The notes beneath the pieces were generated by a model, which saw only the letters and a program-made list of their open reading frames with translations, was not told the origin of the DNA and ran no database searches. This document shows positions 18,121 to 26,032 of a stretch of 64,000 bases of DNA, one piece after another. Numbering within the stretch: the first letter of the stretch is position 1; each line of letters begins with the position of its first letter. Source of the stretch: Dyadobacter tibetensis Y620-1 (lineage in GTDB: Bacteria > Bacteroidota > Bacteroidia > Cytophagales > Spirosomataceae); NCBI RefSeq assembly GCF_000566685.1, contig NZ_AZQN01000003.1, positions 1,054,001-1,118,000 on the forward strand. The letters are read 5' to 3'. The translations under genes were made by a program, and so were the position numbers.

Positions 18121-20166
18121 ATGCGAATTATTGTCTCTGTTTTTCAAACCCTTCTTTTGTTATTGATCCTTCCTGGCTTGGGTTTAGGCCAGGGTCAGTG
18201 GCAGAACTGGACCTCGGTAGAAGACATTACTACTGCGCGTCCCCACCTGATGCATTCCTTACTCAATGATCTGGACCTGTCCCGCCCAGGGTTGGAGAGG
18301 GTTCATGCTGCCCAGAAAGCAGGAAAGTTGGAGCAGGCCTGCACATCTTTGCTAGATTACTATAGGGAGGGTAATCATGCCGGGTTTCTTATAAAAGAAT
18401 TGCCCGACTCTAGCGATCGCAGAGTAGCAGCGGGAGATACATTATTAGAGAATATTTTCGAGATTCAAAATGTTCGTGGAAAACTTCCAATAGGAAGCGA
18501 CGGTCATAGAGATTGGTTTTACAAGGGGCCAAATAAGGATCGGGAATGGGCCTGGTTGTCCAATAGGCATACCCAACTCAATCAGCTTTTGGATATTTAC
18601 TTTCAAACTGGCAATCCCATTTATGTCCGATATATAGATTCATTTTTGAAAGACTTCATTCTCAAGAGCCTTCCTTATCCGTCGGCCAAAGGTGAAGGGT
18701 CTATATGGAGAGGCCTGGAAGTGGCTGCCCGTGCGAAGGTATGGTCCAGGGTGTTTTACGCCCTTTTAGCGAGTAAGGACTTCAGTGATGCCACACGCCT
18801 ATTAATGCTCCACAGTTTTTCCCATCATGCCCATTACAATCGTAATTTCCATGGAGGTAATAACTGGTTAACCATGGAAATATCTGCTTTGGCTACTGTC
18901 GCTACCAACTTTCCTGAATATAAAGAATCGGAGTCTTGGCTCGATTACAGTGTAAATGCGATGGTACAAAGTATGAAAGGGCAGATATACCCCGATGGAG
19001 TACAAACGGAATTAACCTCCCACTACCATAATGTATCCTTGGCCAATTTTGAGCTTTTCAAAGATATTTGTTTAAGAGCTGGAAAGAGTTTACCTGATTT
19101 TTATAACCAGACATTAGTAGATATGTATGATTATATTGCAAGGGCCATTCGGCCCGATGGGCACCGGATTCTCAATAACGATGGGGACCGCGGCAGTGAT
19201 CGAGAGCTTTTACTACAGGCTGCAGAAAAATATAACCAACCAGAATGGGCCTATTTAGCAGCGAATGGCAGTAAAGGGAGTCGTCCTGTAAAGGGCCCAT
19301 CTTATTTTTTCCCCTGGGCGGGGCAGTTAATTTCACGCAGCGGTTATGACGCGAAAGCGCATTGGTCATTTTTCGATCTGGGGCCTTGGGGAAGTGGTCA
19401 TCAGCATAACGATAAATTACATCTATCCATTGCCGCCTACGGCAGGGATTTACTGGTGGATGCCGGTCGTTTCGCCTATACAGGAGCAGTGGCAGAAAAA
19501 TTCAGGCCCTATGCCAGGGGTAGTGAAGGGCATAATGTTTTGTTGATAGATGGAAAAGGACAAGGGGCCGGACCTCTGCTGGCTAAGGAAGCCTTGTCGA
19601 CGTCTGATTATAAAGTGACGGAAGCCTACGATTTTGCCGTTGGATCTATGGATTCCTTTAAGGGGATAAAAGGAACATTTACACATCACCGTGCGCTATT
19701 TTATGTTCGCGGAGAATTCTGGGTAGTGGTTGACCGTCTGTCTACTGACCGGCCCCGCAGCGTGCAGGCACTTTGGCATTGGCATCCCGATTGTAAAGTA
19801 AGTGTACAGGATGGACGAATACAAACGGTAAATGAAAGTGGCAATCTAGCAGTTATTCCGGTGGGCAAAATGCAAGGGACGCCCAGGCTCATCAATGGAC
19901 AGGAAACTCCGGAGCTACAAGGCTGGTACAGCCCCGAATATAATGTTTTCGGTCCGAATACAGCAGGAAGTTATGAATCCAAAATTAATTCGGACACAAC
20001 TCTGGTCTGGGTTTTGCTCCCCTTCGAAAAAGAATTGCCAGAAGTGAAGACGAACATCATGGAAGAGACGGCAGAAGGTGTGCTCGTCAAGGTGAATGTG
20101 GGTACTCAAAGCTGGGACCTTAGAATCCCTTTCTATGGCAGTAAAAATGCGGCAATAATGGAATAG
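18121..20166 (+). CDS. Heparinase II/III-family polysaccharide lyase, secreted
   Basis: Predicted periplasmic or secreted polysaccharide lyase (681 residues from ATG 18121), cleaving uronic-acid-containing glycans by beta-elimination in known members. I chose ATG 18121 because it opens directly with a signal peptide (MRIIVSVFQTLLLLLILPG); an upstream ATG at 18055 would add 22 polar residues. The N-terminal half is the alpha/alpha-toroid domain (LLDYYREGNH, WRGLEVAARAKVW, GGNNWLTMEISALA with E253, SHYHNVSLA with Y302). The C-terminal half is the beta-sandwich Heparinase_II/III domain (GPWGSGHQHNDKLHLSIAAY with H427/H429, LLVDAGRFAYTG). Length is typical for PL12/PL21-like enzymes. It stands alone between RR2 and RR3, away from the SusCD pair. 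The substrate (heparin, alginate or another uronate) cannot be assigned. Confidence 0.88.
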   Translation: MRIIVSVFQTLLLLLILPGLGLGQGQWQNWTSVEDITTARPHLMHSLLNDLDLSRPGLERVHAAQKAGKLEQACTSLLDYYREGNHAGFLIKELPDSSDRRVAAGDTLLENIFEIQNVRGKLPIGSDGHRDWFYKGPNKDREWAWLSNRHTQLNQLLDIYFQTGNPIYVRYIDSFLKDFILKSLPYPSAKGEGSIWRGLEVAARAKVWSRVFYALLASKDFSDATRLLMLHSFSHHAHYNRNFHGGNNWLTMEISALATVATNFPEYKESESWLDYSVNAMVQSMKGQIYPDGVQTELTSHYHNVSLANFELFKDICLRAGKSLPDFYNQTLVDMYDYIARAIRPDGHRILNNDGDRGSDRELLLQAAEKYNQPEWAYLAANGSKGSRPVKGPSYFFPWAGQLISRSGYDAKAHWSFFDLGPWGSGHQHNDKLHLSIAAYGRDLLVDAGRFAYTGAVAEKFRPYARGSEGHNVLLIDGKGQGAGPLLAKEALSTSDYKVTEAYDFAVGSMDSFKGIKGTFTHHRALFYVRGEFWVVVDRLSTDRPRSVQALWHWHPDCKVSVQDGRIQTVNESGNLAVIPVGKMQGTPRLINGQETPELQGWYSPEYNVFGPNTAGSYESKINSDTTLVWVLLPFEKELPEVKTNIMEETAEGVLVKVNVGTQSWDLRIPFYGSKNAAIME

Positions 20167-20388
20167 GCTGTTGTAAATGGTTTGCTGATTTCTATTCCTA
20201 GGCTCGATAAATAATTTATTCCAAGAATAGATAACTGTATCGTATTGATAAGTAGTATTCTAACGTAGAGAGCAAATAGAGTGATTCTGGATATATAGCC
20301 AATGGGTGGTAGAAAGATTTCGGAAGCATCTGAATGCTTTTAATTGTTACATTAGTGATAGCGTTTAACACGATAGCAATCTATATAT

Positions 20389-21048
20389 ATGAAACATATT
20401 TTAGTAGTTGATGATCATCCATTGCTTAGAGTTGCCTTAGGGAATACGATTCGTAATTTACTTTTTCAGGTAGCCCTCAAGGAGGCTAGCGACTTTTTCG
20501 AGGCACAAGAAATCCTAAGCGAGCAATCAATGGATCTAATCATTCTCGATCTGAGTATTCCTAACGGAAAGGAAGTAGATATGATTGCCTCATTCCGTAG
20601 GATACAGGACAAAGTTTGCATTCTCATTTATAGTGGAAGAGATGAGAGGATTCATGCCCCCTATTATATCAATCAGGGTGCCAATGGATATATCTCCAAG
20701 CTCAGTGATGAGAAACAAATCATCATAGCCATCACAAAGGTTTTAAAGGGTGATGTTTATTTAAATCAGGAGATTAAAAGCCAGATTTTATTTTCGATGG
20801 TAGAAAATAAACAGTATGTTTTTAATCCGATTCACACCCTAACAGTCAGGGAAAGAGAAATTGTTATGTTATTATTAAAAGGCCATACTGTTAAAGAAAC
20901 GGCAGAATTGATAGGTCTAAATATGTCCACTGTCAGTTCTCACAAGGTAAGGATATTGGAGAAGCTTCATGTTGATAACTTTATGGAGCTTGTCAAACTT
21001 ATGTGGACATATAATGATGAGTTGGTGGTAACTTCGTCTTCAAAATGA
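20389..21048 (+). CDS. RR3: NarL/LuxR-family response regulator
   Basis: Response regulator of 219 residues starting at ATG 20389 (MKHILVVDDHPLLR). Receiver: D8/D9, D54 (IILDLSIPNG), S of IYSGRDER, and K in ANGYISK. The LuxR HTH spans LTVREREIVMLLLKGHTVKE to MSTVSSHKVRILEKL. It is the closest relative of RR2 in the window; the two flank the heparinase-family gene, all three on the plus strand, which suggests a local duplication. No cognate kinase is adjacent. The gene ends at 21048 and is convergent with the T9SS gene at 21507-22574. Confidence 0.93.
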   Translation: MKHILVVDDHPLLRVALGNTIRNLLFQVALKEASDFFEAQEILSEQSMDLIILDLSIPNGKEVDMIASFRRIQDKVCILIYSGRDERIHAPYYINQGANGYISKLSDEKQIIIAITKVLKGDVYLNQEIKSQILFSMVENKQYVFNPIHTLTVREREIVMLLLKGHTVKETAELIGLNMSTVSSHKVRILEKLHVDNFMELVKLMWTYNDELVVTSSSK

Positions 21049-21078
21049 TTGATTTGGGGCAATGATGGAATCCTTTAT

Positions 21079-21312
21079 TTAGCAACATAAAGGTGGATGT
21101 GCTTCAACACCGTTCGAGCCTAAATTTTGTCTAAGGTCAAATGGGATGCATAGTCCATTTCCAATTGATATTATATGGCGATTGCCTTGAATGGTCAGCC
21201 TTCCTTTTCCTAAAACATGGTCATGTTTCAGATATACATTCCCATGTACATGTATGGAGGCATTGTTCGCAATAAGCAAGGTGTCGAATATATCAATCCC
21301 GCTTTTGCCGGT
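21079..21312 (-). pseudogene. Probable remnant of a secreted-protein gene
   Basis: An open minus-strand frame between stops reads GIDIFDTLLIANNASIHVHG, continuing through LGKGRLTIQGNRHIIS to a stop near 21079. The pattern (hydrophobic-alternating, HGNV, GKG.LTIQGN) looks like the beta-strand repeat start of Bacteroidota surface proteins, but there is no signal peptide, no good start codon, and the frame is closed upstream at 21313. I read it as a leftover piece of a T9SS-type surface gene; a short functional ORF from TTG 21279 is less likely. Confidence 0.4.
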
Positions 21313-21426
21313 TCAGATGCTCCTTCGCATATTTGCAGAGCCACGCAGCAAATTGCGACGGCACTAAAAATCAAATGTTTGCGTAAGGCATGCATCATGG
21401 CCCTGAGGGATAAGGGTTGCTGTTTA

Positions 21427-21466
21427 ATACAAAGCCCATAACAAACGACTATTACGGGCTTTGTAT
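21427..21466. repeat. 11-bp inverted repeat past the 21507-22574 gene
   Basis: ATACAAAGCCC (21427-21437) and GGGCTTTGTAT (21456-21466) with an 18-nt spacer. It lies 40 bp past the minus-strand stop and in the convergent gap with RR3. A T tract is missing, so it may be a weak terminator or an mRNA-stabilising hairpin. Confidence 0.6.
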
Positions 21467-21506
21467 GATAGAAATGAATAATGCAGATTATGATTGGTAC
21501 TGGAAA

Positions 21507-22574
21507 TTATTTTCCAATTACCACCTTCTGTGTAGACGTAAGTCCGTTTGAGCGGATGATCCGTACTAGGTACATACCTGCTGTAAGATTTCGAACGTTG
21601 ATCTCGCCAGTTGTGGTTTTGCCTGATTCCAATATCGTTCTTCCGTTCAAGTCGTTGATCGAGACTTTTGTTATCTGGCTGTAATCTCTAATTTTTAACA
21701 CATCCGAAACTGGGTTTGGGTATACCGACAGGTCGTTTTCTTCCAATCCTAAAAATTGCACATTCCGGATTCGACTGTAAGCAAAAGTCTGATCTTTATC
21801 GACCATTTTTAGCCGATACAAGTTCTCGCCGTTCACTGGTGAAGCATGTGTAAAGTCATATTTTCTCTCTACTTGACTTTCCCCATGGGATGCTACTTCT
21901 CCTACTTTCGCCCATTCCTTTCCCGTTACACTGTGCTCGATGTCGAAGTGGTCACTATTGGTTTCTTCAGTGGTAGCCCAGTTGAGCAAGGCAGTCTGTC
22001 CTTCTAGGGAGAGAGTGAATGCTGTAAGGGTTACTGGAAGTGGACCGTCTATATAAGTTGTTCCAGCTGTGTTGTCGTCGTTTGTATCGTTGGTGCCTGG
22101 TCCGTTTGGTGCATTACCATTACTTGTTAAATTGACCGTAAATCCATTATTGGGAGTGGCTTGAGGGGTGGCAATTGTCGCTTTATATCCAATACTTATA
22201 TTTCCACCATCAAAACCAGCAATAGGTTGATTTTGAGTGCCTGAGTAAGTTGCCGTAATAGGGTTATAAACCCAGTCAAAATAGTTGGCATAGCTTCCGC
22301 TGATAGCGGCAATTGGGTCCGCAAAGTTTACATCATCGTATGTGCCATTCTGTAAAGAAATGGTCAATACTATTGGGTCGGGAAACGCATCCACATCCAA
22401 GTGGCTGATTGGATCAGGACCCAGATTTGCGAAAAGAAACTCAAGAGTAGCATAGGGCTGATTTCCTGGAATAGGATCTGGAGATACAGCAGCATTTGTT
22501 ACGGTGGGGTTTGTTTGAGCTATACTTGCAAACGCCAGCAAACTTAATAAAAAGGTTAAAATTATATTTTTCAT
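21507..22574 (-). CDS. Secreted protein with T9SS type-A sorting domain
   Basis: Exported protein of 355 residues. The signal peptide MKNIILTFLLSLLAFASIAQ is followed by a ~170-residue N-terminal domain rich in N, G, P and T (SPDPIPGNQPYATLEFLFAN, SGSYANYFDWVYNP) of unknown fold. Then comes the shared linker LPVTLTAFTLSLEGQ ... WATTEETNSDHFDIEHS ... GENLYRLKMVDKDQTFAYSR and a type-A sorting domain (VYPNPVSDVLKI, AGMYLVRI to KVVIGK). It begins 35 bp after the stop codon of the 22610-23845 gene and is surely its operon partner. The N-domain function is unknown. Confidence 0.87.
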   Translation of the reverse strand: MKNIILTFLLSLLAFASIAQTNPTVTNAAVSPDPIPGNQPYATLEFLFANLGPDPISHLDVDAFPDPIVLTISLQNGTYDDVNFADPIAAISGSYANYFDWVYNPITATYSGTQNQPIAGFDGGNISIGYKATIATPQATPNNGFTVNLTSNGNAPNGPGTNDTNDDNTAGTTYIDGPLPVTLTAFTLSLEGQTALLNWATTEETNSDHFDIEHSVTGKEWAKVGEVASHGESQVERKYDFTHASPVNGENLYRLKMVDKDQTFAYSRIRNVQFLGLEENDLSVYPNPVSDVLKIRDYSQITKVSINDLNGRTILESGKTTTGEINVRNLTAGMYLVRIIRSNGLTSTQKVVIGK

Positions 22575-22609
22575 ACTACAATTTTTTGAAAGTTAAAACT
22601 TAATTAAGA

Positions 22610-23845
22610 TCAAGGATAAAAGGTCGCTACTTCAACGTCGGTCTGATTCAGGTTGTAAATCTCCTGACCGCTTGGAAAGTCGATGGTAACAGTGATAGGG
22701 AGACTTCCTGTAGTTTGTCCTGGTAAAAATGTACTGGTAAAACCAATATACCTGGAGCTTCCTTTGGCAAGAATATCCGTTGTGGTCCAGATATGATAAA
22801 GTGGGTTTGTACTGCTGTACGTCCAAACCGAGTTACTCAATGGCCCTAAGGTGTTCGAGGTTTGTGTTCCATCCCATACAAAGCTCCATCTGGTGTTATT
22901 CTTTAAAATTCTCACGGTAATAGTGCCGGAGGTTTCAGTATCTGTTGATGTATTCAAGTTCAATATTCTTATACGTGTATCAAAAACTGTTGGGCCGGCC
23001 ATTACATTTGGCGAAATGGTAAGGAAAGGGGTGAGATCAGGAGCAGTAATACTTGCCAAAGTATAGGCAGTATAGGTATCGGGAACAATTGAGTTCGTGG
23101 TAGTAATAGATCCGATTGTCAAATCGCTCGTGCCACCTAAAACCGAAGTTGCATCGACTTGAGAAGGTATCCGAACCCACTGAGCTCCGTCCCATCCGAC
23201 AATAGACAGATAAACTAATTTAGCATTGGTCATAGTTGAAACCGTACTGTTAGCATCCCAGGTAAGTGTAATTGGTGTTGCGTTGGCTCCGTCAATGTCC
23301 CAATACTCAATGGTACTTACGGTTGCTACTGCAGTGCTTTTAGATGTTGTTGGAAACGGCCCTCCGGTAGGGAGTGCTGGATAGTTGCCGCCAGTAAAAA
23401 GATTGCTAGTGACTGCAGTTGCCGGGTTTGCATGGAAATAGGCCCCCATGGTGCCATCTGCTGAAGCAGCAAATTGACCAAGATTGTTGTTATCCCCTAC
23501 GGGAAATATAAACTGGCCAGTACCGTATTTGCGCACGTAACCGTCTACATAGTTTGCGTCTGACGCACCTGTGGATGTAAGATTATCTCCTGCAAAATTA
23601 AGGATGCCAAAATTACCTGCCGCCCGTTCCGTCAGGATGACGCCTGGCTGGGTGCCACCTGTAGGTGCTACAAAATCGTGGTTGTTAAAAAATGTCATCT
23701 GAGCTCCGCCGAAAATGGTGGTGTTGCCCTGAGAGCCTTCCTGGGCACGTGCCATATAAGCCAACATCATTAATGCGGTCAGCATTACAAGACTTACCCA
23801 CTCCCGTTTGCCAGTATAGGTCGAATCTGAATATAATTTGTCCAT
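22610..23845 (-). CDS. Secreted protein, paralogue of 9798-11144 N-domain but lacking a sorting domain
   Basis: Exported protein of 411 residues with a signal peptide (LVMLTALMMLAYMARAQ). The first ~260 residues match the N-domain of the 9798-11144 product block by block (GNTTIFGGAQMTFFNNHDF, GGTQPGVI, YVDGYVRKYG, FPVGDNN, IEYWDIDGAN, SIVGWD). Unlike that paralogue it has no LPVTL linker or IYPNP sorting domain; it ends with a different ~140-residue region (LTPFLTISPNVMAGPTVFD, TSGTITVRILKNNTRWSF, VTIDFPSGQEIYNLNQ), which may be a fibronectin/DUF11-like fold. It is first in a two-gene unit with the T9SS-sorted 21507-22574 protein. Possible readings: it associates with that partner at the surface, or it is periplasmic. 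Role unknown. Confidence 0.82.
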   Translation of the reverse strand: MDKLYSDSTYTGKREWVSLVMLTALMMLAYMARAQEGSQGNTTIFGGAQMTFFNNHDFVAPTGGTQPGVILTERAAGNFGILNFAGDNLTSTGASDANYVDGYVRKYGTGQFIFPVGDNNNLGQFAASADGTMGAYFHANPATAVTSNLFTGGNYPALPTGGPFPTTSKSTAVATVSTIEYWDIDGANATPITLTWDANSTVSTMTNAKLVYLSIVGWDGAQWVRIPSQVDATSVLGGTSDLTIGSITTTNSIVPDTYTAYTLASITAPDLTPFLTISPNVMAGPTVFDTRIRILNLNTSTDTETSGTITVRILKNNTRWSFVWDGTQTSNTLGPLSNSVWTYSSTNPLYHIWTTTDILAKGSSRYIGFTSTFLPGQTTGSLPITVTIDFPSGQEIYNLNQTDVEVATFYP

Positions 23846-24610
23846 TATTGTGTTTTTTTAATGAATGAATTGTTTTTTCTTTTCATGTATAAATTACTTT
23901 TCTTATTGGTTTATTAGTAGTGTCAATATTTATCGTATTTATTATACCGGTTACAAATAAATTATTGCTGGTATAAGCTACCTTTATGTACTATTAACCA
24001 ATCGATTCACCATTTTTTTTTTACAGTGTATAGCCTATATCTAATTGGATACTGAAGGGGCCAAATGAGATCAATGCGCCCTTAGTAAGTGTGTTCTGAC
24101 CTTCTGCCCTCAATCATCATTGCACCATTTATTAAAATAACAAAACTGTGTTCTGGCTTAATTTTCCATTGGGGATAAACGGTTCATAAGCATGTTTAAA
24201 TTTATGTTTAGATAGGACAGATATTAAAATTCAACTGGTAATTTGCTTTATATATCCTTCGTTTAATAAGCTGAATATTAAAATGTTTATATATTCGAAA
24301 TGACCATATTCTTGATATGATGCTTAAAATGTACATTAAATATTTTTCGTAAGCTTTGGTGTTATGATCTAGTTTATAAAGAATATTACTAGGGTCTGAT
24401 GGGAAAGATAAGATGATATTTTTAGTGTCTTAATTTAAAGATCTCTTCATACAATCCATAGGCAATATTTTGAGTAAAAATGGACAGAAGGGGTTTTAGT
24501 TTGTTCAAAAGTTAACTGATAATAAGCTGCTTGAGCCTGCCATCACTAGACTTTAATTTTGAGAATACTATAAGCTAGTGAGTAGGTAATTAAATGTGGA
24601 ACCGAAGGTT
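23846..24610. other. Long AT-rich intergenic region, no gene seen
   Basis: About 760 bp between the 22610-23845 gene (promoter side) and the C1q-like gene (3' side). I found no ORF with recognisable composition, no tRNA and no strong repeat. Confidence 0.4.
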
Positions 24611-24722
24611 TTGTTGGGGCAGCAGTTAGGGATTCCATAATAGAAAAGGCCGCCCCATCTTCATTTGTGTCAACCTTTTTGGTTATTGAGGCATTGCAAT
24701 GTTCGGTGGACTGCCCCAACAA
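24611..24722. repeat. 12-bp inverted repeat enclosing 88 bp
   Basis: TTGTTGGGGCAG (24611-24622) and CTGCCCCAACAA (24711-24722) are exact reverse complements and lie immediately past the stop codon of the C1q-like gene. The long interior makes a simple intrinsic terminator unlikely; a structured 3' UTR or a minimal mobile element end-pair are alternatives. Confidence 0.6.
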
Positions 24723-24723
24723 T

Positions 24724-25437
24724 TTAATTCTTGTTACAGTCAACACGGGTACCTGTAAATCTAATATTCGAAACTGGAATGGTTACAGCTGGTTTGGTGC
24801 CACTGGCAGCAACGTGTGTGATGGAAATTCTGATAGAAATTTTATCACCTGCTAATAAATAATTTGCGGATATAGGTGATGATACATTGGTGAAGGTATA
24901 AGGCACGTCGGGCTCCGACATATTGGTTAAAACTCCTCTGTTAGCAGAGTGTATATCCATCGTTGTTGTTCTGGCAGTGGTGCTAGATAATATATTGCTG
25001 GCAAGTGTATTGAAAATATAAAATCCATCAGAGGGTATGGTGTATTGCCCAGTACTAGGATCATACGCATTATTTGGGTCATACGATTCAGTATCTGCAA
25101 TTAATGTAGTAACACCACCTGATATAACAACATTTTGGGAGGTAGATCTCGATGCTTCAAATGAGGAGCACGCATTTCCATTCACTTGCCATGTAGCCAC
25201 CCCATTCGCATCGCTAGTCAATACTTTTTCATTTCCTTCCGAACCATCCTTTATAGTGACTTTGCCGGTAGTTTTGTCAACGGCTACGGCTCGGCCGGCA
25301 GTAGAAGCTTCGATTTCCAAATTATTTGCTGGGTTAATGGTGCTAGGATTAGCTCCAATTTTTACTTGAGCAAATAACGTGGTGCCTGTGATAAAACAAA
25401 GTACAATTGCAGTGGTAAATAATCTGTTCATTTTCAT
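24724..25437 (-). CDS. Secreted C1q-like-domain protein
   Basis: Exported protein of 237 residues. Signal peptide MKMNRLFTTAIVLCFITG ... FAQ, then a short stalk AQVKIGANPSTINPANNLEI with GKVTIKDGSEGNEKVLTSDA, also present in the 30870-31523 protein. The C-terminal ~140 residues fit a C1q/TNF-like jelly roll (YDPSTGQYTIPSDGFYIFNT is the typical C1q 'PSTG.YT.P..G.Y.F' block). In Bacteroidota such stalk-plus-C1q proteins are usually surface or matrix-associated and of unknown ligand. No T9SS sorting domain. It is downstream of HK2 on the same strand with a 595-bp gap, so it has its own promoter. Confidence 0.8.
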   Translation of the reverse strand: MKMNRLFTTAIVLCFITGTTLFAQVKIGANPSTINPANNLEIEASTAGRAVAVDKTTGKVTIKDGSEGNEKVLTSDANGVATWQVNGNACSSFEASRSTSQNVVISGGVTTLIADTESYDPNNAYDPSTGQYTIPSDGFYIFNTLASNILSSTTARTTTMDIHSANRGVLTNMSEPDVPYTFTNVSSPISANYLLAGDKISIRISITHVAASGTKPAVTIPVSNIRFTGTRVDCNKN

Positions 25438-26032
25438 AGTAAAATTGATTTATAGTTTAATTGATTTTTGTGAATAGATACTTAAAAATACTTTGGTTGA
25501 TATTATTGTGTGTATAGCACGATGTTGATTTTTTTAACATGAATCAAATATAGTTTGGTATTAAATTGTATGCATTGGTGCTGTGTCCAATGATGTATAG
25601 AAATATTACTAAGAAATGCTCGAAATGATGGGAGGTTTATTTCATTACCTATTTGAATGATGGCTTTGCGGAGAATATAGGCACTAAAAGGGTAGAGGTT
25701 ATTTTACTAGAATGGGGGTAATTGAACTGAAAATAAAACAGTTCCAATTTGGTTTTTGCTCTGGGTGCATCTAAATAAACGAGGAGTAGTCGAGAGGAGC
25801 TTCAATTTGGAATAATAGGATCCTTGTGGAGACGTTTGATTGGTGAACATTAAACTTTATACTCCTAACAGAACGCAGTAATTCTGGATCAAATCAAATA
25901 TTGGTGCCCTGCTTGGGATTTTCAAGATGTTGATCTATAGCCAAGTTGGGAGGGAATGTTTATGGCTATCCTATCAGTGCGTATTTGGTAGATAAGTTGC
26001 CTTTGTAAGGTTCAGGCTAATTTTAGATCAGT
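25438..26032. other. Intergenic region between C1q-like gene and HK2
   Basis: It holds the promoter of the C1q-like gene. The only structure noted is a weak inverted repeat ATAGCCA / TGGCTAT (25937-25943 and 25963-25969), located 64-96 bp past the HK2 stop codon. No ORF was recognised. Confidence 0.4.

Noticed and set aside
24546-24746. Minus-strand ORF of 66 codons overlapping the end of the C1q-like gene
   Set aside because: Overlaps a real gene's 3' end out of frame and covers the inverted repeat; no domain.
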